From CAZQGO01 sp964593065 (GTDB lineage Bacteria > Oederibacteriota > JAAXVQ01), in NCBI GenBank assembly GCA_964593065.1, contig CAZQGO010000008.1, positions 1-64,000 on the forward strand: a stretch of DNA of 64,000 bases, read 5' to 3'. Below, piece after piece: positions 1 to 7,491 of this stretch. Each line of letters starts with the position of its first letter. The first letter of the stretch is position 1. The translations under genes were made by a program, and so were the position numbers. Below the pieces are notes generated by a model. The model had not been told where the DNA came from, ran no database searches, and worked only from the letters and a program-made list of their open reading frames with translations.

Positions 1-114
1 GCCGCCTCCGCCGCCGCCACCGCCGCCACCGCCGCCGCGACCGCCGCCACCGCCGCCGCCACCGCCGCCACCGCCGCCACCGCCACCGCCACCACCGCCG
101 CCACCGCCGCCTCC
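1..114 (-). repeat. poly-glycine GCC/ACC triplet repeat tract
   Basis: The first 114 bases are an almost pure run of GCC and ACC triplets, which read on the minus strand as 37 glycine codons and a single arginine (CGC, at 37-39). It is the visible part of the glycine tail of the lipoprotein gene that runs off the left edge. GGC and GGT codons are mixed irregularly, so the tract is selected or maintained at protein level and is not a perfect microsatellite. Such a tract is prone to slippage and to misassembly. Confidence 0.9.
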
Positions 115-435
115 GGAATTATCGCTGTTTTTCAGCTTCTTCTTTGCGATCTGCAGATTATAGGCAATATCCTTATCATCCGGTTTGAGCTTCAGCGCTT
201 TCTCATAGGCGGTCACGGCTTGTTTATAGTGCCGCAAGCGCATCAAAGCATTGCCCATGTTGTAGTGAGCTTCATACAGCGAGGGGTCGGCCTGAAGCGC
301 GCGGTCATACTGTTTGATGGCTTCCGGGTAATTATAATCCCGCATGGCCTTGTTGCCGACGTCAAACGGGCGCTGCGCGCAACCCCACAGGAGCCCCAGG
401 CCCAGCACCGCCGGAAGCCAGCGCAGGCTACGCAT
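1..435 (-). CDS. TPR lipoprotein with poly-glycine tail (BatC/BatE-position), partial
   Basis: The start is the ATG at 435, overlapping the end of the upstream VWA gene by 8 bases. The first 19 residues are a lipoprotein signal with a lipobox ending LWGC (Cys19), so the protein is probably anchored to a membrane on the periplasmic side. Residues about 33-100 hold two tetratricopeptide repeats. From about residue 108 the sequence is nearly pure glycine and leaves the window, so the C-terminus is unknown. In Bat (Bacteroides aerotolerance) operons a TPR protein follows the VWA proteins and is thought to scaffold them; this gene is last in the visible operon and fits that place. The long glycine tail is not a feature I know from BatC or BatE proteins. 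Confidence 0.85.
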   Translation of the reverse strand, partial: MRSLRWLPAVLGLGLLWGCAQRPFDVGNKAMRDYNYPEAIKQYDRALQADPSLYEAHYNMGNALMRLRHYKQAVTAYEKALKLKPDDKDIAYNLQIAKKKLKNSDNSGGGGGGGGGGGGGGGGGGGGGGGGGRGGGGGGGGGGGG

Positions 436-1483
436 GTTTAAACAGGTCGCGCCAGCTGAGTGCCAGGTAGGCGCGGAACTCCAGGCATAGGTCCAGCAGG
501 AGCAGCAGCAAGGCCGGCAGCAACAGCCACAGATAGTACTCCCGGTAGCGGTAGCGCTTCTTGGTTTCCGTGTGCTGGGTCTGGGTCAGGCGCCCGATTT
601 CCTGGTACGCCTTGAGCAGGGCGTCGCTGGTCTGGGTGTAGAAGTATTTCCCCCCGGTTTCCGCGGCGATGCGCCGCAGCGTTTCCTCGTCCAGCTTGGT
701 CACGACGGGCTCGCCCTGATACATCTTATAGCGCGGCCTGCCGTCCGCGTCCAGCCCCTCGGGGATTTTCGCGCCGCCCGGCGTGCCGATCCCGATGGTG
801 TACACGCGGGTTCCGGCCGCCTTGACTTTCGCCGCCGCCTCCAGCGGAGCCACGCCGCGCGTGTTCTCGCCGTCCGTCAGCAGAATAATGGCCGCCCGGC
901 CGCGGTTCTTCGGATCGATCTTGTCCAGCGCGAACAGGAGGGCGTCGCCGATGGCGGTGCCGTCGACGGGCAGGAAATCGGTGCTGAGGATGTCCACCAT
1001 CATGGCCACGGTGGGGTAATCCAGAGTCAGCGGGCTTTGCAGGGAAACCGAGCCTGCGAACAGGGTCAACCCCACGCGGTCCCCGCGGAGCCGGGAAATG
1101 AAATCCTGCAGGGCGGTTTTGGCGGCCTGCAGGCGGTTCGGAGACAAGTCCGTGGCCTTCATGGAGGACGACAGGTCCACGACCAGCATGATGTCGGCCC
1201 CCGTGCGGGTCAGCGTCTCCTCCACGAGCCTCGGATCGCCGGCCGGCCTGGCCATGGCCAGCACGATCAGCCCCAGGGCGACGAGGGACAGGCCCGCGCG
1301 CCCCAGGCCTCCCCCGCCGCCCAGGGCCAGGTCCGGGTTTTGCCGCGTCAGCAGGCGCGCGTCGCCGAACCGGTCCAGGTCCAGGCGACGGCGCCGAAAC
1401 TGCCACGCCTTCAAGACCGCCGCCGCGGGCACCAGGATCAGCCACCAGAGCATCTGCGGCTCCAGCCAGGTGAAGGATTTCAT
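428..1483 (-). CDS. batB: VWA-domain membrane protein, BatB-like
   Basis: A 351-residue protein with two N-terminal hydrophobic segments (about residues 11-27 and 62-80), a von Willebrand factor A domain from about residue 96, and a C-terminal membrane segment near residues 316-341. The metal-ion-dependent adhesion site DxSxS is intact (D103-L-S-S-S). This topology, with the VWA domain held between membrane helices, is typical of BatA and BatB, which bind protein partners through Mg2+ in the periplasm. The start ATG at 1483 overlaps the stop of the upstream VWA gene by four bases and has GAGG eight bases upstream. VWA-MoxR systems act as chaperone-like assembly machines; the client here is unknown. 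Confidence 0.85.
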   Translation of the reverse strand: MKSFTWLEPQMLWWLILVPAAAVLKAWQFRRRRLDLDRFGDARLLTRQNPDLALGGGGGLGRAGLSLVALGLIVLAMARPAGDPRLVEETLTRTGADIMLVVDLSSSMKATDLSPNRLQAAKTALQDFISRLRGDRVGLTLFAGSVSLQSPLTLDYPTVAMMVDILSTDFLPVDGTAIGDALLFALDKIDPKNRGRAAIILLTDGENTRGVAPLEAAAKVKAAGTRVYTIGIGTPGGAKIPEGLDADGRPRYKMYQGEPVVTKLDEETLRRIAAETGGKYFYTQTSDALLKAYQEIGRLTQTQHTETKKRYRYREYYLWLLLPALLLLLLDLCLEFRAYLALSWRDLFKHA

Positions 1484-2478
1484 GCCAGCGACCTCAGCCA
1501 GGTGGCGGACAGGAGCGCCTCGAAAAACAGGATCAGCAGGGCCGCCAGCAAAACGCGGTTGAAAAGCTCCCGGTAATGGGGATCACGCCGTTTTTTTTCA
1601 TCCTGGATCAGATCCTTGATTTTGGCGTAAATCCGGTCCAGGGCCTTTTCATCCGTGGCGCGGTAATACTCGCCCCCGGTCTTGGCGGCCAATTGCCGCA
1701 GGGCCTCGTCGTTGGGTTCCTCCCAGCGCTGGGGAACTCCGTCCACGAGAAAAGGCTGCCGGATGCCGAACTGGTCCGTGGTGTAGACGGGGGCGCCGCC
1801 CTTGGCGCCGATGCCCACGATGTAGAGGCGGATTTTGCTGGCGGCCGCGATTTCGGCGGCTTTCTCGGGCTCTTCCCCGCGGTTGTTGGTGCCGTCCGTC
1901 GCCAGGACGATGATATTGGTCTGGCCCGGAAATTCCCGCAGGCGGTTGACGGCGGTCAGGATGCCGTCGCCGATGGCCGTGCCGTCCGCGTCCACGACGT
2001 TCAGGCCCACCGACGAAATCGCGTTGCGCAGGACTTCATGATCCAGGGTGAGGGGGGACTGGGTGAAGCTCTTGGCGCCGAAGACCACCAAGCCGATTTG
2101 ATCCTGGCGGGTCTTGGCCACGAATTCCTCCAGGACTTTCTTGGCGGCCGTGATGCGGTCGGGCTTCAGGTCCTCCGCCACCATGGAGCCGGACAGGTCG
2201 AGGACCAGCATGATGTTGATGCCTTTGAGCTTCACTTCTTCTTCGCCCATCAGGGCCTGGGGCCGCAGCACGGCCAGCGCCACCAAGACCAGCGCCAGCA
2301 GGCGCAGGAACAGGGGCAGGGCCCGCAGGCGCGCCGCCAGGCTTTTCGGCGCCGCCAGCAGGGGCGCCAGGTTGCTGAACCGCAGGCCCGAACGCCGGCG
2401 CCAGCCGCTCACGAGCAGGTACACCACCAGGCTTACGGGCAGGAGCAGCCACAGCCAGTTCAGGTTATGCCACGTCAC
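1480..2478 (-). CDS. batA: VWA-domain membrane protein, BatA-like
   Basis: I place the start at the GTG at 2478: it follows a strong AAGGAG at six bases, gives the sequence MTWHNLNW, and overlaps the DUF58 stop as GTGA. A longer reading upstream would run through the DUF58 gene in the wrong frame. The 332-residue product has membrane segments at about residues 8-24 and 55-73, a VWA domain with an intact DxSxS site (D94-L-S-G-S), and a C-terminal hydrophobic segment ending near the stop. It is probably the partner of the BatB-like protein downstream; the overlapping genes imply coupled translation. Confidence 0.87.
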   Translation of the reverse strand: MTWHNLNWLWLLLPVSLVVYLLVSGWRRRSGLRFSNLAPLLAAPKSLAARLRALPLFLRLLALVLVALAVLRPQALMGEEEVKLKGINIMLVLDLSGSMVAEDLKPDRITAAKKVLEEFVAKTRQDQIGLVVFGAKSFTQSPLTLDHEVLRNAISSVGLNVVDADGTAIGDGILTAVNRLREFPGQTNIIVLATDGTNNRGEEPEKAAEIAAASKIRLYIVGIGAKGGAPVYTTDQFGIRQPFLVDGVPQRWEEPNDEALRQLAAKTGGEYYRATDEKALDRIYAKIKDLIQDEKKRRDPHYRELFNRVLLAALLILFFEALLSATWLRSLA

Positions 2479-3362
2479 CGCCGTCTCCTTCGCGCCTGCC
2501 GGAAAAAGGACACGATGGTGTCGATGTAGGACCGCGAGGTGTCTAAGGCCACGGTGTCCACCCGGCAGCGGTTCAGCATCGCCTGCAGCCGCTCCCGGTG
2601 CTGCGCGGTCAGCTGCTTGAAGCGCCGGCGCGCCTCCCGGGTGGTGGTGTCGATCACCACCCGCCGCCCGCTCTCCGGGTCCTCGAGCTCCACCAAACCG
2701 ATGTTGGGCATTTCCCTTTCCCGGCGGTCGACCATGACGACCGCGAACACGTCGTGCCGGTAATTGGCCAGGCGCAGCTTCTGCTCGAAGTCGATCTCGG
2801 AAAGGAAGTCGGAGATCAAGAAGGCGGTGCAGCGTTTCTTCACGATGTGGTTCAAGAATTCCAGGCCGCAGTTCAAATCCGTGCCCTGCGACCGGGGCTC
2901 GAAGTAGATCATGTCCCGGATGAGGCGCAGGACGTGGGCCCGCCCCTTGCCGGGCGGGCAATAATGTTCGATCCGGTCGGTGAAAAGGATCAACCCCACG
3001 CGGTCGTTGTTCTGAATGGCCGAGAAGGCCAGGGAGGCGCAGAATTCGATGGCCATCTGCCGTTTGAGGCGGTTCACGGTGCCGAAATCCACCGAGGCGG
3101 AGGCGTCCAGCAGGAGCATGAGCGTCATCTCGCGCTCTTCCTGGAATTGCTTGACGTGGGCCACGTTGGTGCGGGCGGTGACGTTCCAGTCGATGTTGCG
3201 CACGTCGTCGCCCTCCACGTACTCGCGCACGTCGGCGAATTCCATGCCCTGGCCCCGGAAACGCGAGCGGTAGGCGCCCTGGAGCATGTTTTCCACCAGC
3301 ACGCGGTTGACCAGTTCGATCTTCCTGACTTGCTTGAGAACTTCCTTCAGGTCCATGTGCAT
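2475..3362 (-). CDS. DUF58 domain protein
   Basis: A 295-residue protein without signal or membrane segment. Residues 48-64 carry the DUF58 hallmark YVEGDDVRNIDWNVTAR. After it a VWA-like region has a DxSxS site (D-A-S-A-S near residue 87). DUF58 proteins are nearly always encoded between moxR and VWA genes and are thought to link the MoxR ATPase to its membrane partners. The start at 3362 has AAGGAA eight bases upstream; a second ATG two codons later is possible. Gene order here, MoxR, DUF58, VWA, VWA, TPR, is the standard one. Confidence 0.92.
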   Translation of the reverse strand: MHMDLKEVLKQVRKIELVNRVLVENMLQGAYRSRFRGQGMEFADVREYVEGDDVRNIDWNVTARTNVAHVKQFQEEREMTLMLLLDASASVDFGTVNRLKRQMAIEFCASLAFSAIQNNDRVGLILFTDRIEHYCPPGKGRAHVLRLIRDMIYFEPRSQGTDLNCGLEFLNHIVKKRCTAFLISDFLSEIDFEQKLRLANYRHDVFAVVMVDRREREMPNIGLVELEDPESGRRVVIDTTTREARRRFKQLTAQHRERLQAMLNRCRVDTVALDTSRSYIDTIVSFFRQARRRRR

Positions 3363-3448
3363 CGGCTGGGTTCCTTCGAAGCGCGAAATTTCACGGACGG
3401 CGCCTGCGCGCCCGGCCCGGCCGCCGGAGCGCGGCCGCCCGGGAGGCG

Positions 3449-4432
3449 CTAGGGCACCTTGACGGTTTTCAGGATTTCATCGATGACGTTCTCGGAGGCG
3501 ATTTCCTCCGCCTCGGCCTCGTAGCTGACGACGATGCGGTGGCGCAGCACGTCGTGGGCCACCGCCTTGACGTCGTCGGGCGTGACGTATCCCCGGCCCT
3601 CCATGAAGGCGTTGCCCTTGCTGCCGATGGTCAGATAGATGCTGGCCCGCGGACTGGCGCCGTTCTGAATCAGGTTCCTGATCTTCAGCCCGAAATGCTC
3701 CGGCGCACGGGTCGCGTGGGTGATATCCACGATGTAGCGCTTGATCTTGTCGTCGATGAAGATGCCGTTGATGGTCTTGCGGGTGGCCTCGATGTCCTGG
3801 GGCGTGCACACGGCGGAAACCGTGGGATTTTCCCCGCGCGTGAACCGGTTCAGGATCTCGAACTCCTCCTCGGGCGAGGGATAGCCGACCCGCACCTTGA
3901 ACATGAAGCGGTCCACCTGGGCGTCCGGCAGGGAATAGGTGCCCTCCGACTCCAGCGGGTTTTGGGTGGCCAGAACCAGGAAGGGCGACTCCAGCTTGAA
4001 GGTCTGGCCGCTGATCGTGACCTGCCTTTCCTGCATCGCCTCCAGCAGGGCCGACTGCACCTTGGCGGCCGCGCGGTTGATTTCGTCGGCCAGCACGATA
4101 TTCGCGAAGATCGGCCCCTTCTTGATGCTGAATTCCGCCGTCTTGGCGTTGTAGATGCTGGTGCCGATGATATCCGACGGCAGCAGGTCCGGCGTGAATT
4201 GGATGCGCGAGAATTTGGCCTGGATGCAGGTCGAGAGCGTCATGACCGACAGGGTTTTGGCCAGGCCCGGCACGCCTTCCAGCAGGATGTGCCCCTGGGT
4301 CAGCAGGCCCATCAGCAGCCCGCGCACCATGAGCGGCTGGCCGACGATGACTTTCGCCGACTCGTCCTGGATTTTTCTGAGCGTTTCGCTCATTTCCTTG
4401 CCTTTTTTGTCCAGCTCGTGGTTCACCGTCAT
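3449..4432 (-). CDS. moxR: MoxR-family AAA+ ATPase
   Basis: The 327-residue product starting at 4432 (GGGGAG eight bases upstream) is a complete MoxR-type AAA+ ATPase. Walker A is GVPGLAKT (residues 53-60), Walker B ends ADE at residues 115-117, and sensor 1 is ATQNP. MoxR ATPases drive folding or metal-loading of protein complexes with VWA partners. This is the only MoxR gene in the window, though there are two VWA clusters, so it may serve both. A longer start at 4528 is in frame but adds an Arg/Gly-rich stretch unlike MoxR and overlaps the upstream gene. Confidence 0.95.
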   Translation of the reverse strand: MTVNHELDKKGKEMSETLRKIQDESAKVIVGQPLMVRGLLMGLLTQGHILLEGVPGLAKTLSVMTLSTCIQAKFSRIQFTPDLLPSDIIGTSIYNAKTAEFSIKKGPIFANIVLADEINRAAAKVQSALLEAMQERQVTISGQTFKLESPFLVLATQNPLESEGTYSLPDAQVDRFMFKVRVGYPSPEEEFEILNRFTRGENPTVSAVCTPQDIEATRKTINGIFIDDKIKRYIVDITHATRAPEHFGLKIRNLIQNGASPRASIYLTIGSKGNAFMEGRGYVTPDDVKAVAHDVLRHRIVVSYEAEAEEIASENVIDEILKTVKVP

Positions 4433-4481
4433 GCGCCTGACTCCCCTTTCCCCGGTTCGGCCGGAACGCGCCCCGGCCGCC

Positions 4482-5444
4482 TCATTCGTCCTCTTCGTTC
4501 TTCTCCGGCCGGCTGGGCCGGGCCGCATGGCCGCGAAGGCCGCGGCCGGCCTCGATGAAGCCGGTTACGGCCCGGTGCAGGGCTTCCACTTCATCCTCGG
4601 CGGGCGTATACCCCGCGAACTTGGCCCGCTCGGCGGTCTTCAGGAAGGTTTCCAACGCGGCCAGCTGGTCGGCTTTGAATCCCAACCCCGCCAGCTTTTC
4701 CAGCAGGCTGGCCGTGGACAGGACGTTGGCGTCCAAGGCGAAGCGGGTTTGCAGGTAGTCCAGCAAGCCCCGGGTCAAGGCGCCGTAGTAGGCCGCCAGA
4801 TCCTCGGATTCCAGATGATCCACGGCCTGCTGCAGCGCGGCCAAGGCCCTGTCCTCCGGCGCCTCCGCCGGGACGCGGGCCGCGCGCCGCGGCCGCCGCA
4901 GGCCCCAGACTAAGCCCAGGAGCAGCGCCGCGGCAATGCCGGCCGCCAGCCACCAGCCCGGCGCGCCGCGCGCCGCGCGGGCCGCCGAGGTCGTGCCGGG
5001 TTCCGCCGGTGCCGGGGCGGAGGCCGCGGGCATCACGTCCAGGAACTGGACTTGGGTTTTTCCGCTTTTCAAGAGGTTGGTGGTGGGATCCTGGTAATTC
5101 ACGACCGCGGATCCGATGGACAAGTGCCCGGTCTCGGTGGGTTTCAAGATCCACAGTTTCCTGTAAATCAAGTGCGGTTCTTCCTGCCCTTCGCTGTTCA
5201 CGGTCCGTTCGTTTTCGCCCAGCACCGCGAATTTATCGAACGCGGGGGGCATGACCTGCGGCGCCATGGAGCCGATCCCGTAGTGCACGATGATCAAAAA
5301 TTGAACGGGTTCGCCCAGCGCAACCTGGTTTTTTTCCAGCAGCGCCTCATAGGTCACTTCATCCAAGGCCAGGGATGATCTCGCACCCCATCCACCCAGC
5401 AAAAGAAGCAGCGCGCACGTGCCGATCCTCCATCGCCGCTGCAT
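4482..5444 (-). CDS. exported single-pass membrane protein, BatD-like
   Basis: Starting at 5444, with GGAGG four bases upstream, the 320-residue protein has a signal peptide (1-27), a periplasmic beta-rich domain (about 28-140), an Ala/Pro linker, one membrane segment (about 164-183), and a cytoplasmic helical region rich in Glu and Arg. The phrase 'ALGEPVQFLI' near residue 43 resembles the opening of BatD/oxygen-tolerance domains. The same build is seen in the gene at 11534-12622, which occupies the matching position in the second cluster, although the two are only distantly similar. Longer in-frame starts up to 5588 lack a signal peptide at their N-terminus. It likely recruits or presents substrates to the VWA pair. 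Confidence 0.75.
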   Translation of the reverse strand: MQRRWRIGTCALLLLLGGWGARSSLALDEVTYEALLEKNQVALGEPVQFLIIVHYGIGSMAPQVMPPAFDKFAVLGENERTVNSEGQEEPHLIYRKLWILKPTETGHLSIGSAVVNYQDPTTNLLKSGKTQVQFLDVMPAASAPAPAEPGTTSAARAARGAPGWWLAAGIAAALLLGLVWGLRRPRRAARVPAEAPEDRALAALQQAVDHLESEDLAAYYGALTRGLLDYLQTRFALDANVLSTASLLEKLAGLGFKADQLAALETFLKTAERAKFAGYTPAEDEVEALHRAVTGFIEAGRGLRGHAARPSRPEKNEEDE

Positions 5445-5737
5445 GCGACCTCCGTGATCCAGCCAGATGTCTGCGCCTCCGACTCCTGCGGGGTACGGAA
5501 CCAGGCCCGGCGGCTTCCCCGCCCGGGTTTGCCAGAGGATCCCCGAACGGGGCATGCCCCTTCGCGGCCGGCGTGCCTTGCGGGACACCCGGCTCCGCGC
5601 CGGGGAAAAACCCGGCGTCCCGGCCCGCGCTCGCTGCGGTTTCCGCCCTGCGGAAAAGAACCAGGACGGTGCGGGGCCGCGGGCTCCGTTTTTCGGTCCC
5701 GCGGCCTCCGTGGCCGCAAGCCTCCGACACCCGAAGG
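5445..5737. other. 293-bp GC-rich intergenic region with two short hairpins
   Basis: No convincing gene. Two perfect stems are visible: GCCGGG/CCCGGC at 5599-5616 with a GAAAAA loop, and GCGGCC/GGCCGC around 5700-5716. Neither has a U-run on the minus strand, so they are not ordinary intrinsic terminators. I see no clear sigma-70 promoter for the MoxR operon here; transcription may read through from 5980. Confidence 0.5.
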
Positions 5738-5980
5738 CTAAATGTCCATCAAATACACTTCCGCCGCCAGCAAATTCGAGATGATGGTGATGATCCCGCC
5801 TTTTTCCTTAAGCACCGAGCAGATCTGGAGGATTTCATCCCGTTCCAGCTCGTTTTTGCCGCTTAGGCCCGTCTGCTGGGCGGCCTCCGCGAACAGCGTT
5901 TGCGCCTTGTCCTTGCCGATCGCGGCCGCGATCTTGTCGATGACCTCAATCTGCGTCAAAGTATTTTGAGCCATAGGCAT
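5738..5980 (-). CDS. small conserved-looking protein following FIST gene
   Basis: An 80-residue, soluble, helical protein (MPMAQNTLTQ...). A second ATG at 5974 is an equally good start; neither has a strong ribosome-binding site, which suggests translational coupling to the FIST gene whose stop is seven bases upstream. It is not Gly/Arg-skewed like the false reading frames in this DNA, and its Lys/Glu/Ile-rich composition looks like a true protein. The pattern of a short helical protein with a central 'GKDKAQTLFAEAA' and a C-terminal hydrophobic strand does not match a family I can name. It may be a partner or adaptor of the FIST sensor. Confidence 0.7.
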   Translation of the reverse strand: MPMAQNTLTQIEVIDKIAAAIGKDKAQTLFAEAAQQTGLSGKNELERDEILQICSVLKEKGGIITIISNLLAAEVYLMDI

Positions 5981-5987
5981 GACCGGG

Positions 5988-7181
5988 TCAGACCGGAAGC
6001 AGCATCACGACGGTCGTGGTGTTGTGCAAGCCGCTGAGCTGGCCGCTGCGGCGGCAAACCTCGCCGTAGGTCTCAAACCCGATCAAGGGCACGGTGCCGA
6101 CCACCTTTTTCACCGCATCCACGCCTTTGTAGAAATCATCCCCGAGAATGAGGCCCCGGCAGGCGCAATCGAAGACCAGGGCGCCGGCGATGGCCCGGCC
6201 CTGCATCTGTTCCTTGGCTAGCTTGGCCGATTGTTCGGCGGATGTGATCTGGTCCTCCTTGGGGCTCTTCATGATGCGGAACTTGGCGCCTTCGGGAATG
6301 GTGCAGGCGAAATTCAGCGAGCCGTCATCGTTCTTGGAGAGCGGGATGCGGACCTTGTATTCCGAACCCGTGGCCAGTCCCAGCTCGTACCGGAGCAGGA
6401 ACTGCCCCACGGAGGAGGCGTCGTTCAACTGGTTGACATCGATGCCGCTGCTTTTCGCCTCGTTGGCCATCAGGCGTTTCCAGACTTCCCAGGCCGGCTC
6501 GCCGTTGACCTCAAAGAGCACGTTGTCCACGGCTTTGGTCACGGTCAATTCCTCGGTTACCGGGGTATGCCCGTGCTTGACGCCGATGGCGACCGGTTGC
6601 TTGGAGTCGATCACGCACAGGGCCACCGAATCCGTCGTGACTTGATCGTTGCAGAAGACGAAGGTCTTCTTGAAGGCCAGGTCGTCGGCCGCGGCGCCGC
6701 CGGCGAAGCTGACCTTGGGGCCCAGGATCGTGGTGGCGGAGAGCACGGCCTCTTCCCCGCGGCCCGCCAGCCCGTCGTGGAGAAAGATGGCGGAACGGTT
6801 CGGCAGCCCGGCGGGCGCGGCCGGAATGTCGTTCACCGCCTTCTGCACGCAGCCCGCGGTGTCGGAATGCAGGCCCGTGGCCACGGAAACATGAAACTGG
6901 TAGTCCGGCGCGCCTGCCATCAGGATCAGGGCCGCCGACTCCTTCTCGACTTTTTTATCGGTGAATTCGCCGGCGGTCGTGCAGCCGATCAGGGGCACGT
7001 TTCCCAGGGACTTGCGCACCGACTGCAGGACGCCTTCGATGTCCAGGTGGGTGGATACGAAGAGCATGGCGAAGTCCGGTTGCGCACCCTGCAACCCGGC
7101 CTTGGCCTCCTTGACGAGCGCCGCTCCCGCCGCCTGCGCGTTCTTCTCTTTCACCAATGCCGTTGCCATTCGTGCTGCCAT
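5988..7181 (-). CDS. FIST-domain sensory protein (FIST N + FIST C)
   Basis: The start at 7181 follows AAGGAGG at seven bases; an ATG 11 codons earlier has no such site. The 397-residue protein is soluble. It matches the FIST family: an N-terminal domain with 'FVSTHLD' and 'PLIGCTTAGEF' followed by 'ALILMAG', and a C-terminal domain with 'GALVFDCACRG' and 'PLIGFETYGE'. FIST (F-box and intracellular signal transduction) domains are proposed to bind small ligands such as amino acids and often neighbour chemotaxis or two-component genes. Here the gene is divergent from a chemoreceptor-like gene, supporting a joint sensory role. Confidence 0.92.
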   Translation of the reverse strand: MAARMATALVKEKNAQAAGAALVKEAKAGLQGAQPDFAMLFVSTHLDIEGVLQSVRKSLGNVPLIGCTTAGEFTDKKVEKESAALILMAGAPDYQFHVSVATGLHSDTAGCVQKAVNDIPAAPAGLPNRSAIFLHDGLAGRGEEAVLSATTILGPKVSFAGGAAADDLAFKKTFVFCNDQVTTDSVALCVIDSKQPVAIGVKHGHTPVTEELTVTKAVDNVLFEVNGEPAWEVWKRLMANEAKSSGIDVNQLNDASSVGQFLLRYELGLATGSEYKVRIPLSKNDDGSLNFACTIPEGAKFRIMKSPKEDQITSAEQSAKLAKEQMQGRAIAGALVFDCACRGLILGDDFYKGVDAVKKVVGTVPLIGFETYGEVCRRSGQLSGLHNTTTVVMLLPV

Positions 7182-7491
7182 TTTCCAGCCTCCTTGTCCA
7201 AAATGTGTATCCATGCAAATATAGGTGGAACTATTTTAAAAAATATTTGGCAAAATATCATCCTTTAAATGAAATTTATTCCGCTCCCGCGCTTCGGCCC
7301 GCGGTTCCGCGGGGCGGACTCTCCGCCGGACGATCATTCCCGCGCCGTTGCCGGGCCGGCCGGCCGGAATGCGGCCGGCTGGCGCCGCTAAAAATATTGA
7401 CAAAAAACCGCGCGTGTGAAATTATTATGTATTATGCATATTTTCGCCCACTGCTTGGCGCGCGGCTCCTTCCTATCCCCGGGGCAGGCGA
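7182..7491. other. divergent intergenic region between FIST and chemoreceptor genes
   Basis: This 310-bp gap has an AT-rich stretch (about 7200-7280) next to the FIST gene and another (7388-7441) next to the chemoreceptor gene, separated by a GC-rich core. The right part holds a clear plus-strand promoter. The left part has several possible -10 boxes on the minus strand (for example TATATT and TAAAAT) but none with a good -35 box, so the FIST promoter is not assigned. Confidence 0.6.
7397..7425 (+). promoter_or_regulatory. sigma-70 promoter of chemoreceptor-like gene
   Basis: A perfect -35 box TTGACA (7397-7402) is followed after 17 bases by AATTAT (7420-7425, four of six matches). Transcription would start near 7432, leaving a leader of about 60 bases before the ATG at 7492. 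Confidence 0.7.

Noticed and set aside
1..114. CRISPR-like or minisatellite array at the left edge
   Set aside because: Period is three bases, it is in frame with a lipoprotein gene and codes for glycine; no spacers.
1480..2961. A 493-residue version of the BatA-like protein
   Set aside because: The extra N-terminus is the DUF58 gene read in another frame; the GTG at 2478 has a strong ribosome-binding site and a four-base overlap.
5599..5616. Intrinsic terminator after the small FIST partner gene
   Set aside because: The stem is only six base pairs and no U-run follows on the minus strand.
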